Below, piece after piece: positions 17,471-26,549 of a stretch of DNA of 64,000 bases (positions are counted from its first letter, which is position 1; every line of letters starts with the position of its first letter). Below the pieces are notes generated by a model. That model did no database searches and was not told where the DNA came from. It saw only the letters and a program-made list of their open reading frames with translations. This DNA comes from Rhizobiales bacterium NRL2 (GTDB lineage Bacteria > Pseudomonadota > Alphaproteobacteria > Minwuiales > Minwuiaceae). The position numbers and the translations under genes are program-made. Location: assembly GCA_001664005.1 (NCBI GenBank), contig CP016093.1, positions 3,307,001 to 3,371,000 of the forward strand, read 5' to 3'.

Positions 17471-18898
17471 ATGTTCATTCAGGGCGCATGGACCGAGGCG
17501 GCCTCGGGCAAGACCTTCTCCGTCGTCAATCCGGCGACCGGCGAAACCATCAAGGAAGTGCCGGACGGCGACCGCGAGGCGGCCCGTCGCGCCATCGACG
17601 CCGCCCACGGCGCCTTCCGCGACTGGGCCGGAACCACGGCCTATCACCGCGCTGAAGTCCTGCGCCGGGCCTACGACCTGATGATCGAGCGCAAGGAGCA
17701 CCTGGCGCGGACCATGACCGAAGAGCAGGGCAAGCCGCTCCGCGCCGCGCGCACCGAGGTCCAGTACGGCGCCGACTTCCTGCTCTGGTTCTCCGAGGAG
17801 GCCAAGCGGAACTACGGCGAGACCATCCCTTCGCCGCGGGCCGACCAGCGCTTCATCGTGCTGCATCAGCCGGTCGGCGTCGTGGCCGCGATCACGCCGT
17901 GGAACTACCCCGTCTCCATGATCACGCGGAAGGTCGGGCCGGCGCTGGCCGCGGGCTGCACGGTGGTGCTGAAGCCGGCGGAGGCGACGCCGCTCTGCGC
18001 CATCGAGGTCTTCAAGATCCTGACCGAGGCCGGCGTCCCGGACGGGGTGATCAACCTGGTTACGGCCCTGGATCCGAAACCCATCGGCGAGGAATTCACG
18101 ACCAATCCCAAGGTGCGCAAGCTGACCTTCACCGGCTCCACCGCGGTCGGCCGCATGCTGGCCGGCCAGGCCGCGGCGAACATGAAGCGCGTCTCCTGCG
18201 AACTGGGGGGCCATGCGCCCTTCATCGTCTTCAAGGACGCGGACCCGGTTCATGCCGCCAAGGGCGCGCAGCTGGTGAAGTTCCTCAATACCGGTCAGGC
18301 CTGCATCAGCCCCAACAGGCTCTACGTCCACAGCTCCCAGGCCGACGCCTTCACCGAGACGCTGGCGGGTCGCGTGAGCAAGATGAAGGCAGGCTCCGGC
18401 TTCGACGAGAGTGTCGCCATCGGCCCGCTGGTCAATGCCGCCGCTGTCGACAAGGTGGCCCGTCAGGTCGACGACGCGAAGGCGAAGGGCGCGGACGTGG
18501 TCCTGGGTGGCCACCGTCTGACCGAGGGCGCGCTTGGCGGCGGTTTCTTCTACGCGCCGACGATCCTGCACGGCGTCAACAACCAGATGGAGATCTACCG
18601 CGAGGAGACCTTCGGCCCCGTCGCGCCGATCATTCCCTTCGATGACGAGGAGGAGGCGCTGAGCCTCGCCAACGACACCCATTACGGCCTCGCCGCCTAT
18701 GTCTACACCCGCGATATCGGCCGCGCCTTCCGCATGTTCGAAGGGCTGGACTTCGGCATCATCGGGATCAACGACATCAATCCCAGCGCCGCGGCGGCGC
18801 CCTTCGGCGGCATGAAGGACTCGGGCCTGGGCCGCGAGGGCGCGCGCGAAGGCATCGCCGAGTACCTGGAGACGAAGCTGGGCGGTTTCTCGATCTAG
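17471..18898 (+). CDS. NAD(P)-dependent aldehyde dehydrogenase, succinate-semialdehyde dehydrogenase-like
   Basis: This 475-residue ALDH-superfamily enzyme oxidises an aldehyde to its acid. The catalytic Cys278 lies in NTGQACISPNR and the general base Glu244 in CELGGHAP; the cofactor motif FTGSTAVGR (220-228) is intact. The residues around Cys278 and the overall pattern are closest to succinate-semialdehyde (GabD) or glutarate-semialdehyde dehydrogenases, but substrate assignment is tentative. GGGGAGCGAG lies 4 bases before the ATG. Its stop overlaps the convergent DUF454 gene by 4 bases. Confidence 0.88.
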   Translation: MFIQGAWTEAASGKTFSVVNPATGETIKEVPDGDREAARRAIDAAHGAFRDWAGTTAYHRAEVLRRAYDLMIERKEHLARTMTEEQGKPLRAARTEVQYGADFLLWFSEEAKRNYGETIPSPRADQRFIVLHQPVGVVAAITPWNYPVSMITRKVGPALAAGCTVVLKPAEATPLCAIEVFKILTEAGVPDGVINLVTALDPKPIGEEFTTNPKVRKLTFTGSTAVGRMLAGQAAANMKRVSCELGGHAPFIVFKDADPVHAAKGAQLVKFLNTGQACISPNRLYVHSSQADAFTETLAGRVSKMKAGSGFDESVAIGPLVNAAAVDKVARQVDDAKAKGADVVLGGHRLTEGALGGGFFYAPTILHGVNNQMEIYREETFGPVAPIIPFDDEEEALSLANDTHYGLAAYVYTRDIGRAFRMFEGLDFGIIGINDINPSAAAAPFGGMKDSGLGREGAREGIAEYLETKLGGFSI

Positions 18899-19266
18899 TT
18901 TTCGGTCGAGCCGGCCGGATGCGGCCGGGTCAGGATGAACAGCGCCACCAGGCCGAGCACAGCGGCCTGGATCGCGATTACCGTGTTCGAAAGCCCGGCC
19001 GCCCAGCCTCCGGCGAGCACAACCAGCATGGCGGCGACCGCGATGGCCTTGATCCGGGGCGCGATGCAACCGCCCTCGCGCCAGTGCGCGATCGGCGGGC
19101 CCAACCTGGGATGCCCGGTCAGCCAGTGGTGCAGACGCGGGCTGGACCGCGCGAAGGCGAAGGCGGCGAGCAGCAGGAAGGGTGTCGTCGGCACCAGCGG
19201 CAGGACGATGCCGGCGATGCCGCCGCCGAGCGAGAAGAACCCCAGTCCGAGATAGAACAGGCGCAT
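18895..19266 (-). CDS. DUF454 (YbaN-like) inner-membrane protein
   Basis: This 123-residue protein has three to four membrane helices. The N-terminal pattern of a Gly-rich helix followed by LPLVPTTPFLLLAAFAFARSS and then HxWL with HPRLGPPI is the DUF454/YbaN signature. The biochemical role of the family is not established. It is convergent with the aldehyde dehydrogenase and divergent from the nitric oxide reductase, sharing with it a 243-base upstream region that contains an NnrR-type box. Confidence 0.85.
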   Translation of the reverse strand: MRLFYLGLGFFSLGGGIAGIVLPLVPTTPFLLLAAFAFARSSPRLHHWLTGHPRLGPPIAHWREGGCIAPRIKAIAVAAMLVVLAGGWAAGLSNTVIAIQAAVLGLVALFILTRPHPAGSTEN

Positions 19267-19416
19267 CGCCGACCTTCAGATCCGGAAACGGGCGGCCCCG
19301 CCAGGGGCCGCGCCACCGTCTGTTTCCATAACTGGTGACTGGCCACGGCATTTGTCCAGCGGAAAATCGCCCGCGGAAACCGGCAGGCACGGGCACCGAC
19401 TCCGAACTCCACCGTA

Positions 19417-19432
19417 TTTGCGCCCGCGCAAA
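19417..19432. promoter_or_regulatory. NnrR/FNR-family box upstream of nitric oxide reductase
   Basis: TTTGCG-CCCG-CGCAAA is a perfect palindrome 77 bases upstream of the nitric oxide reductase start. It contains TTGCG-N4-CGCAA, the site reported for the nitric-oxide-responsive regulator NnrR in alphaproteobacteria. The distance would allow a -41.5 class II position with transcription starting near 19466. The regulator gene is not in the window. Confidence 0.6.
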
Positions 19433-19509
19433 TCGCCCCGCCCCCTTGCGTGAAAGCCTGTTCCGGTGAAGGCGGCAATGCGGCCGCCCGGTAAAGGAGG
19501 TTCGAAGCC

Positions 19510-21801
19510 ATGCCGACCCGTTCGCTCACGCGTCTCTGGGTGGCCCTCGCGCTCATACTGGTGGCCTCGTTCAGCACGCTGCTGCTGCTCGGACGGGAAA
19601 TCCACCGGGAGGCCCCGCCCATCCCCGAAGCCGTTCTCAGCCTAGACGGCGCCACGATATACACCAGGGAAGACATCCAGACCGGCCGGCAGGTCTACCA
19701 GTCGATGGGCGGCCAGCAGGTCGGCTCGATCTGGGGCCATGGCGGCTACCTCGCCCCCGACTGGTCGGCCGACTGGCTGCACCGGGAGGCAGTGACGCTG
19801 CTCGACATGTGGGCGGCCCGCGAATACGGCAAGGCCGGTTTCGACGCGCTCGACGCCTATCAGCAGGGTGCGCTCAAGGAACGCCTGAAGCAGGAACTCA
19901 GGGCCAACACCTACGATCCGGAAACCGCATCGATCTACGTATCCGAGGACCGTGCGGCGGCCATCCGGACTGTCGCGGCGCACTACGTCGACCTGTTCGG
20001 CGACGCGGCGGCGCTGGAGGCGCTCAGAGAAGACTACGCCATCCCCAACGGCGCGATTCCGGACCTGGAGCGGCGCCAGAAGCTGGCAGCCTTCTTCCAG
20101 TGGGCGGCCTGGGCCACCACGACCGAAAGACCGGACAGCGACGTCACCTATACGGCCAACTGGCCGCACGAGCCGCTGGTCGGGAACGCGCCGTCGACAC
20201 CGAACATCGTCTGGTCGATCGCCAGCATCATCCTGCTGGTGGCCGGCATCGGCGCACTGTCCTGGTGGCACGCCGCGCGCAAGCACGAGCCGGCGCCCGT
20301 ACCGCCGACCGAGGATCCGCTCGGACTGCTGAACCCGACGCCCTCGATGCGGGCGACGGCGAAGTATTTCTGGACCGTGATCGCCCTGTTCTGCGGCCAG
20401 ATCGCGCTCGGCGCGATCACCGCGCACTACGCGGTGGAAGGCCATGATTTCTACGGCTACCCGCTGTCCGAGATCCTGCCTTATGCCGTGACCCGCACCT
20501 GGCACACGCAGCTCGCCGTGTTCTGGATCGCCACGGCCTGGCTGGCCACAGGCCTCTACCTGGCGCCTGCGCTGGGCGGACGCGAGCCGCGTTTCCAGAA
20601 GCTCGGCGTCGATCTGCTCTACGTGGCGCTGGTGCTGGTCGTCGTCGGATCGATGGCCGGCGAGTGGCTGGGCGTGCAGCAGGTCCTCGACCTCGACACC
20701 AACTTCTGGTTCGGCCATCAGGGCTGGGAATATGTCGATCTCGGCCGCTTCTGGCAGATCGGACTGTTCACGGGCCTGATGCTCTGGCTGGCGCTGGTGG
20801 GCCGGGCGCTCTGGCCGGCCCTCAGCCACAAGGGCGAAGCGCAGCCGCTGATCGTCATCCTGTTCCTGTCGACGGTCGCGATCGGCCTGTTCTACGGAGC
20901 CGGCCTGACCTGGGGCAAGCACACCCACCTGTCGATGATCGAGTACTGGCGCTGGTGGGTGGTGCACCTGTGGGTGGAGGGCTTCTTCGAGGTCTTCGCC
21001 ACGGCGGCCATCGCCCTGCTGACCGTCAAGCTCGGCCTGGTCCGGGCCCGGACGGCCAACGGCGCGGTGCTGTTCGCCACGGTGATCTTCCTCACCGGCG
21101 GCGTGCTCGGCACCCTGCACCATCTCTACTTCTCGGGCACCACCACCGGCGTCATCGCCGTCGGCGCGGTGTTCTCCGCCCTGGAAGTGGTGCCGCTGGC
21201 GCTGGTCGGCCACGAGGCCTACGAGAACTGGAAGCTGACGAAATCGGCCCCCTGGGTGGAGACCTACAAGTGGCCGCTCCTGTTCTTCGTCGCGGTCGCC
21301 TTCTGGAACCTAGTGGGCGCCGGCCTGTTCGGCTTCCTCATCAACCCGCCGATCTCGCTCTACTACGTACAGGGCCTCAACCTGACGGCGACCCACGCTC
21401 ACGCCGCCCTGTTCGGGGTCTACGGCCTGCTGGGCATCGGCCTGATGCTGTTCTGCCTGCGCGGGCTGTTCCCGCGCACGGCCTGGAGCGACAGGCCACT
21501 GGCGTGGTCCTTCTGGCTGCTCAACGGCGGCCTGGCGATGATGGTGCTGATGAGCCTGTTCCCCGTCGGCATCGTCCAGGCCTGGGCGAGCGTTTCGGAG
21601 GGGCTGTGGTACGCCCGTTCGGCGGAGTTCCTGCAGCAGCCGCTGATCCACTTCCTGGTGTGGATGCGGGTGCCGGGCGACATCGTCTTCAGCGCCGGCG
21701 CCGGCGTGCTGGCGGTGTTCGCCGCGCGGCTCGCCTTCGCACGGCTGAGACAGCCCCGGCCTGCAGCGCCCGTTGACGCCGCGGTCGAACCCGGCGACTG
21801 A
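19510..21801 (+). CDS. norB: Quinol-dependent nitric oxide reductase (qNOR)
   Basis: This single-subunit enzyme of 763 residues (often called NorZ) reduces two NO to N2O with quinol. One N-terminal helix (about 10-30) and a periplasmic domain of some 200 residues with the qNOR motifs GGQQVGSIWGHGGYLAPDW and ADWLHRE come first; no CxxCH is present, as expected for the quinol type. About 13 membrane helices of the haem-copper-oxidase fold follow. Candidate haem and FeB ligands are the His in TRTWHTQL, in WVVHLWVEGFFE (with the conserved Glu), in GTLHHLYF and in ATHAHAALFG. GGAGG lies 9 bases before the ATG. It probably serves NO detoxification, since no norC, nir or nos genes are nearby. Confidence 0.95.
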   Translation: MPTRSLTRLWVALALILVASFSTLLLLGREIHREAPPIPEAVLSLDGATIYTREDIQTGRQVYQSMGGQQVGSIWGHGGYLAPDWSADWLHREAVTLLDMWAAREYGKAGFDALDAYQQGALKERLKQELRANTYDPETASIYVSEDRAAAIRTVAAHYVDLFGDAAALEALREDYAIPNGAIPDLERRQKLAAFFQWAAWATTTERPDSDVTYTANWPHEPLVGNAPSTPNIVWSIASIILLVAGIGALSWWHAARKHEPAPVPPTEDPLGLLNPTPSMRATAKYFWTVIALFCGQIALGAITAHYAVEGHDFYGYPLSEILPYAVTRTWHTQLAVFWIATAWLATGLYLAPALGGREPRFQKLGVDLLYVALVLVVVGSMAGEWLGVQQVLDLDTNFWFGHQGWEYVDLGRFWQIGLFTGLMLWLALVGRALWPALSHKGEAQPLIVILFLSTVAIGLFYGAGLTWGKHTHLSMIEYWRWWVVHLWVEGFFEVFATAAIALLTVKLGLVRARTANGAVLFATVIFLTGGVLGTLHHLYFSGTTTGVIAVGAVFSALEVVPLALVGHEAYENWKLTKSAPWVETYKWPLLFFVAVAFWNLVGAGLFGFLINPPISLYYVQGLNLTATHAHAALFGVYGLLGIGLMLFCLRGLFPRTAWSDRPLAWSFWLLNGGLAMMVLMSLFPVGIVQAWASVSEGLWYARSAEFLQQPLIHFLVWMRVPGDIVFSAGAGVLAVFAARLAFARLRQPRPAAPVDAAVEPGD

Positions 21802-21878
21802 GGACAGCGAAAGGCGCCAGCGGCGGTTCGGCCGGGGCCTGCGCCCCGGCCGTTCCGCTTCGCGCAGGAGAGACGAAC

Positions 21879-22349
21879 ATGGACGACCTGACCATCGCCC
21901 GCGCCATCCACGTTCTCGCTGTCGTTCACTGGATCGGCGGCGTCTTCATGGTGACGGGGGTGATCCTGCCCGCGGTCCGCCGCTTCGCCGAGCCGTCTCG
22001 CCGGATGGAACTGTTCGAGGCGGTCGAGGGCCGGTTCTCGGCGCAGGCGAAGATCTCCGTCGCCCTCGCCGGCCTCTCCGGCTTCTGGATGACCTGGCGG
22101 CTGGACGCTTGGCATCGCTTCGCCGAGGCGGGCTTCTGGTGGATGCACGCCATGCTCGCCGTCTGGCTGGTCTTCGCGGCCGTCCTGTTCGTGGCGGAGC
22201 CGCTGTTCCTGCACGACTGGTTCCGCCGCCGCGCCCGGACCGCGCCGGAGGCGACCATGGCGCTGGTGCAGCGACTTCACTGGGCGCTGCTCACTGTCAG
22301 CCTGATCACCACGGCTGCCGCCGTCCTCGGCGCCCACGGCATGATCTGA
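21879..22349 (+). CDS. Four-helix integral membrane protein, CopD/DUF2269-like
   Basis: This 156-residue protein has four predicted membrane helices (about 7-27, 53-72, 87-107, 131-152). It begins with HVLAVVHWIGGVFM, a His pattern seen in small CopD-like or haem-associated membrane proteins. It follows nitric oxide reductase by 77 bases on the same strand and likely shares its transcript, so a role in electron supply, metal handling or assembly for the reductase is a guess. I do not recognise a specific characterised family. Confidence 0.7.
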   Translation: MDDLTIARAIHVLAVVHWIGGVFMVTGVILPAVRRFAEPSRRMELFEAVEGRFSAQAKISVALAGLSGFWMTWRLDAWHRFAEAGFWWMHAMLAVWLVFAAVLFVAEPLFLHDWFRRRARTAPEATMALVQRLHWALLTVSLITTAAAVLGAHGMI

Positions 22350-22355
22350 AGTGGG

Positions 22356-23192
22356 TCAGCCTTTCAGAAATTCGTGCATGGCCTGACGGCCCGCGTCGGA
22401 TTCGGAGAACCGCCTTCCCCAGATCATGCCGCCGTCGACCAGGATGTCCTGCGCGTTGATGTAGCTCGACTCGTCGGAGGCCAGATAGACCGCAGCCCAT
22501 GCGACGTCGTCGACGAGGCCGGCCCTGGGGATCGGCGTTGCCTTCGCCAGCCGGTCCTTGACCTTCTCCGCCGTACCTTCCGACGCGGCGTCATCCATGC
22601 CCGCGAACTTGGCGAAGATGTCGGTGGCGATGGGGCCCGGCGAGATCGAGTTTACCCGCACGAAGTCCTCGCCCAGCTCCAGCGCCGCCAGCTTGGTGAA
22701 ATGCACCACCGCGCCCTTGAACAGGCTGTAGACCATCGAGGAACTGAACCCGGCGCGATAGCCGGCGACCGAGCCGTTGTTGATGATCGAACCCGCCTGC
22801 TGCGCCCGCATGATCGGCGCGGCGTACTTGGTGCAGGCGAAGACGCTGCGCAGCAGCACGTTGTAGGCGGCGTCCAGATCGGCCAGGTCGATGTCCTGCA
22901 CCCGCCCCAGTGCGGCGGGTCCGCCGGCATTGTTGAACAGCACGTCCAGCCTGCCGTGCCGTTCGGCCGCGCCCTCGATCAGCGCCCTGACTTCCGCCTC
23001 GTCGGTGACGTCGCAGCGCATGAAACTGGCGCCGTGGCCGATCCGGGCCGCCGCCTGCTCCCCCAGGTCGGCTCGCCGCCCCGACAGCACCACCGTCGCG
23101 CCCTCAGCCGCGTAGAGTTCCGCGGTGCGAAGTCCCATGCCGCTGGTCGCGCCGGTCACGACCGCCACCTTGTTCTTCAGCCTGTCTGCCAT
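22356..23192 (-). CDS. SDR-family NAD(P)-dependent oxidoreductase
   Basis: This 278-residue classical short-chain dehydrogenase shows the cofactor loop TGATSGMG at 14-21, the NNAG motif near 90, the catalytic Ser in NGSVAG and the YxxxK pair in YSLFKGA. The sequence ends with VDGGMIWG, the usual SDR C-terminus. The substrate is unknown. It is convergent with the membrane-protein gene and divergent from hemerythrin. Confidence 0.9.
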   Translation of the reverse strand: MADRLKNKVAVVTGATSGMGLRTAELYAAEGATVVLSGRRADLGEQAAARIGHGASFMRCDVTDEAEVRALIEGAAERHGRLDVLFNNAGGPAALGRVQDIDLADLDAAYNVLLRSVFACTKYAAPIMRAQQAGSIINNGSVAGYRAGFSSSMVYSLFKGAVVHFTKLAALELGEDFVRVNSISPGPIATDIFAKFAGMDDAASEGTAEKVKDRLAKATPIPRAGLVDDVAWAAVYLASDESSYINAQDILVDGGMIWGRRFSESDAGRQAMHEFLKG

Positions 23193-23268
23193 CCCGATTT
23201 CCTCCCCGGTTCCCGTCGATGGACGATCCGACAGTCTGGCCGGTCGCCCGTCGGGAAAAAATCCAAAA

Positions 23269-23284
23269 TTTGTTCTGGCTCAAA
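23269..23284. promoter_or_regulatory. FNR/NnrR-family box upstream of hemerythrin gene
   Basis: TTTGTTCTGGCTCAAA has the same 16-base TTTG-N8-CAAA layout as the box before nitric oxide reductase and ends 75 bases before the hemerythrin ATG, almost the same distance. The inner bases differ, so it could answer to FNR or another Crp/Fnr member. Shared control of the two NO- or O2-related genes is an inference. Confidence 0.4.
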
Positions 23285-23359
23285 TCGCCTGCGGATGGCG
23301 CCGCTAGGCTGGATTTCGATGGCGGACGGCAAGTCCGCCTCGAGCCATGGGAGACGGCC

Positions 23360-23965
23360 ATGAACGCGATCACGATAATCCAGGACGAACATCGGCGCAT
23401 GGGGGCGGTCCTGACCTGCCTGGCGCAGCTCTCGCACGAGTTGCTGGACCCGGAGGTGCAGCCCGATCTGGCGCCGTTCGAAGCCATTCTCGCCTATCTC
23501 GAGGCCTTTCCCGCGCGCTTCCACCACCCGAAGGAAGAGACCTACCTGTTCAGGGCGCTGGATGCCCGCGCGCCCGACCTGAAGCCGGTTCTCGACACCC
23601 TGCGCGACGAGCACGACCAGGGCGAGCGGCGGCTGGTCGATCTGGAGCGCGCGCTGGAGCGGCTCAGGGCGCGGCCCACCAAGGAGGCCGGGAACTTCTG
23701 CAAGGCCGTGGACGACTATGTCGCCTTCGAGAAGGCCCACATCCGCCTGGAAGAGACGGAAATCCTGCCCCAGGCGGCCAGCCGGCTGACCGCCGAAGAA
23801 CTTGCGCTGCTGGAGGAGGCCTTCCTCGGCAACGAGGATCCGCTGTTCAGCGCCGACCGGCAGCAGAAGTACAGGGATCTGTATTCCTATGTCCTGGCCG
23901 CCGTACCGCAGCCCCACGGGTTCGCCGACCCCTGGAAGCGCCAACCTGCACCGCTCCGCGCCTGA
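23360..23965 (+). CDS. Hemerythrin-domain protein
   Basis: This 201-residue cytoplasmic protein has a four-helix-bundle di-iron domain. Ligand motifs are in order: His11 (QDEHRRMG), His56 and Glu60 (FHHPKEE), His85 (RDEHDQGE), and His127 with an acidic residue four positions later (EKAHIRLEETE). Such proteins bind O2 or NO or protect iron-sulfur proteins; its position near nitric oxide reductase and the shared upstream box favour an NO-stress role. The ATG at 23360 starts exactly at the domain; a longer open frame upstream includes the regulatory box and is rejected. Confidence 0.88.
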   Translation: MNAITIIQDEHRRMGAVLTCLAQLSHELLDPEVQPDLAPFEAILAYLEAFPARFHHPKEETYLFRALDARAPDLKPVLDTLRDEHDQGERRLVDLERALERLRARPTKEAGNFCKAVDDYVAFEKAHIRLEETEILPQAASRLTAEELALLEEAFLGNEDPLFSADRQQKYRDLYSYVLAAVPQPHGFADPWKRQPAPLRA

Positions 23966-23989
23966 GAGAGCATCGGAAGGAGAGTGAAC

Positions 23990-25171
23990 ATGGCGCGCCA
24001 TGGCGACAGATCGGAAGGCGAACGGGCCTTCACCGCCTCGGTGCGCCGCTTCCTGGACGAGAACCTGACCCCCGACCTGCAGGCCGCCGGCCGCGCGACG
24101 GTCGGGACACATTCGGAGATCGGCGCCTGCCGCGCGTGGCATCAGCGGCTGCATCGCCGAGGCTGGATCGCGCCGGCCTGGCCCATTGAGTACGGTGGCA
24201 CGGGCTGGCCGGCGCGCCAGCGACTGATCTTCGAACACGAATGCGCCGAGCGCGACGCGCCGGTGCTGTTCGCCGGCGGGCTGCGCAATGTCGGTCCCAT
24301 CCTGATCGCGCGCGGTGACGCGGACCAGAGGCGCCGCTACCTGCCGCGCATCCTCTCCGGCGCCGATCTCTGGTGCCAGGGCTATTCCGAGCCGGGCGCG
24401 GGCTCCGATCTCGCCGCCCTCGACACCCGCGCTGTCCGCGACGGCGACCGCTACATCGTCACCGGCCGCAAGGTCTGGACGACCGGCGCGCAGCACGCCA
24501 ACCGCATGTTCGCCCTGGTCCGCACCTCGCGGCAGGGCAAGCCGCAGGAGGGCATCACCTTCCTGCTGATCGACATGGCCACGCCCGGAATCGAGGTCCG
24601 TCCGATCCCGACCATGTACGGCGAGGCCGAGTTCAACGAAGTCACCTTCGACGGCGTCGCGGTGCCGGCCGCCGACCGTGTCGGGCCCGAGAACGGCGGC
24701 TGGGGCGTGGCCAAGGACCTGATGAACTTCGCCCGCGCCAGCAACACGACCACCGGCCTGCTGCGCCGGACCTTCCGGCGGGTCCGGGCGATCGCGGCGA
24801 CCGTGGACGCCGACGGCGAAGAACAGGTCCGCCTGGCGGCTCTGGCGGCGGAACTGACGGCGCTCGAGCAGATCGAACGCCACGCCGCCTCCCGCGCGCC
24901 CGGCGCGCCGGCGCCGGAAGCCGAGGCTTCCCTGCTGAAACTCACAGCCACGGAGCTGCATCAGCGGATCACCGCGCTTGGCGTGGCGCTGGCAGGACCG
25001 TCGGCCTTTGCCTGTCTCGACCCTGAGAGCGCCGGGGCGCCGTTCTTCGCCGAGGCCGGCATCCGGCACCTCGCCACGCGCGCGGCCACGATCTATTCCG
25101 GAACCAGCGAGATCCACCGCAACGTCATGGCGCGGCATCTGCTGGATTTCCGGCCCAACGCCCCCGCCTGA
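23990..25171 (+). CDS. Acyl-CoA dehydrogenase family protein
   Basis: This 393-residue FAD enzyme oxidises an acyl-CoA. The FAD/substrate motif QGYSEPGAGSDLAAL and the WTTGA segment are clear, and the C-terminal helical domain carries IYSGTSEIHRNVMARHLL near the end. The usual catalytic Glu cannot be assigned safely; the segment GPENGGWGV and the overall pattern resemble the FadE-like enzymes of Actinobacteria and alphaproteobacteria. ATG 23990 is preferred to GTG 23984 because GGAAGGAG ends about 8 bases upstream. It follows hemerythrin by 24 bases, though functional linkage is unclear. Confidence 0.88.
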   Translation: MARHGDRSEGERAFTASVRRFLDENLTPDLQAAGRATVGTHSEIGACRAWHQRLHRRGWIAPAWPIEYGGTGWPARQRLIFEHECAERDAPVLFAGGLRNVGPILIARGDADQRRRYLPRILSGADLWCQGYSEPGAGSDLAALDTRAVRDGDRYIVTGRKVWTTGAQHANRMFALVRTSRQGKPQEGITFLLIDMATPGIEVRPIPTMYGEAEFNEVTFDGVAVPAADRVGPENGGWGVAKDLMNFARASNTTTGLLRRTFRRVRAIAATVDADGEEQVRLAALAAELTALEQIERHAASRAPGAPAPEAEASLLKLTATELHQRITALGVALAGPSAFACLDPESAGAPFFAEAGIRHLATRAATIYSGTSEIHRNVMARHLLDFRPNAPA

Positions 25172-25323
25172 GAGGCGGTCGGGCGCGCAGGACCCGGCGG
25201 CGGGATCTCCGCCCCTCTCCTCCTCACCAGAGACCGCCGCCGGCGTCTGTTCCCACCAAAGAACCAGAAGCCAGGGGTTGCGGCGCGTCTGAGACTGTCC
25301 ACCTGTCAGGGAAAAGAAACAAA

Positions 25324-25357
25324 GCCCGGCGACGGGGTCTTTCCGTCCCAACCGGGC
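25324..25357 (+). terminator. GC-rich hairpin between acyl-CoA dehydrogenase and a hypothetical gene
   Basis: Outer arms GCCCGG and CCGGGC and inner arms GACGG and CCGTC can pair to form a stem with a loop around GGTCTTT. No long T-run follows, and the structure ends 16 bases before the next ATG, so it may be a weak terminator or a leader hairpin. Confidence 0.35.
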
Positions 25358-25373
25358 AGAAAGCGCCCTGCAA

Positions 25374-26540
25374 ATGTCTCTTCGCACCGAAGAAGAATCC
25401 GCCGCGATGACGGCTGCCCGGATCATGGAGGGTTTTGCCGACAGGACGGGCCTCGGACACGGCTCGGACGCGGCGACCCGATATCTCTGGACCGACGCCT
25501 TCGCCCTCTGCATTTTCCTGGAGCTGCACGCGCGCACCGGGAATGGGCGCTATCGGGACCTGGCCTACCGGCTGATCGATCAGGTGCATGCCACACTGGG
25601 GCGGTTCCGCACCGATGACCCGCGCAATGGCTGGATCAGCGGTCTGGACGACGCAGAGGGACAGCGCAGCCCGACGGCCGGCGGCCTGCGCATCGGAAAA
25701 CCCCTGCCGGAGCGCCGCCCGGAAGAGCCCTTCGACGACCGCCTGGAGTGGGAACGGGACGGGCAGTACTTCCACTATCTGACCAGATGGATGCATGCTC
25801 TCGCGCGCGCGGCCCGGGCCCTCGAACAGCCGGTCTATCTGCGCTGGGCCATGGAACTGGCCGCCGTGGCCTTCGACGGCTTCGCCCGCCGGGATGCCGA
25901 CGGCGAGGTCGCCGGCCTTTACTGGAAGATGAACACCGATCTCTCCCGGCCGCAGGTTCCTTCCATGGGCCTGCACGACGCCCTGGATGGGCTGCTGAGC
26001 TTCAGCGACCTGCAGCGTATCGCCGACGAGTTCCAGGAGATGACGGCCGCGCCGCCGCTGGACGACCGCACCGACGCACTCGCGCGACTTTGCCGCGGCC
26101 GCGACTGGACCACCGACGACCCTCTCGGTCTCGGAGGGTTGCTCTGCGACGCCGCGCGGGCCGCCCAACTTTCCGAATGGGGCGCGCCGCTCGAACCGGA
26201 ATTGCTGCCCCGATTGCTGGACGGCTGCACCAGGGGCCTGCGCCTGTACCGGGCCGGCCGGCCGCTGGAACAGCCGGCGGCCCACCGCCTCGCCTTCCGC
26301 GAACTGGGTCTGGCCATCGGCCTGAGCGCCCTGCCGCTGATCGCCCGCCGGCTCGAAGACGGCCCGACGGGCCCGCGCGACACGCTGTCGGTTCTGGACG
26401 GCGACAGCGAACTGGCCGACGACATCGTCCGCTTCTGGCTCTCGGGCGCCGCGCAGCGGGCGGCGTCGTGGGACGCGCACCGCGAGATCAACGAGGTGAT
26501 GCTCGCCACCGCGCTGGTCCCCGACACCTATCTGAACTGA
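25374..26540 (+). CDS. Hypothetical protein, possible (alpha/alpha)6-barrel fold
   Basis: This 388-residue soluble protein belongs to no family I can name. Regularly spaced amphipathic helices rich in Trp, Tyr, Asp and Arg (RYLWTDAFALCIFLELH, YFHYLTRWMHALARAARAL, YLRWAMELAAVAFDGF) are reminiscent of six-hairpin glycosidase-like toroids such as GH88/GH105 or cellobiose-epimerase folds. Candidate acidic residues are in WTDAF and GLHDALDGLL. There is no signal peptide, so it would act in the cytoplasm. It stands alone on the plus strand, 9 bases before the convergent hydratase stop. The fold suggestion is inference from helix pattern only. Confidence 0.7.
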   Translation: MSLRTEEESAAMTAARIMEGFADRTGLGHGSDAATRYLWTDAFALCIFLELHARTGNGRYRDLAYRLIDQVHATLGRFRTDDPRNGWISGLDDAEGQRSPTAGGLRIGKPLPERRPEEPFDDRLEWERDGQYFHYLTRWMHALARAARALEQPVYLRWAMELAAVAFDGFARRDADGEVAGLYWKMNTDLSRPQVPSMGLHDALDGLLSFSDLQRIADEFQEMTAAPPLDDRTDALARLCRGRDWTTDDPLGLGGLLCDAARAAQLSEWGAPLEPELLPRLLDGCTRGLRLYRAGRPLEQPAAHRLAFRELGLAIGLSALPLIARRLEDGPTGPRDTLSVLDGDSELADDIVRFWLSGAAQRAASWDAHREINEVMLATALVPDTYLN

Positions 26541-26549
26541 AAGCCTGCG

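Noticed and set aside
25224-26480. Long minus-strand open frame opposite the 388-residue hypothetical gene
   Set aside because: Composition is Gly/Arg/Pro/Ala-rich with no motif, as expected of an antisense frame in GC-rich DNA. The plus-strand product has regular helices.
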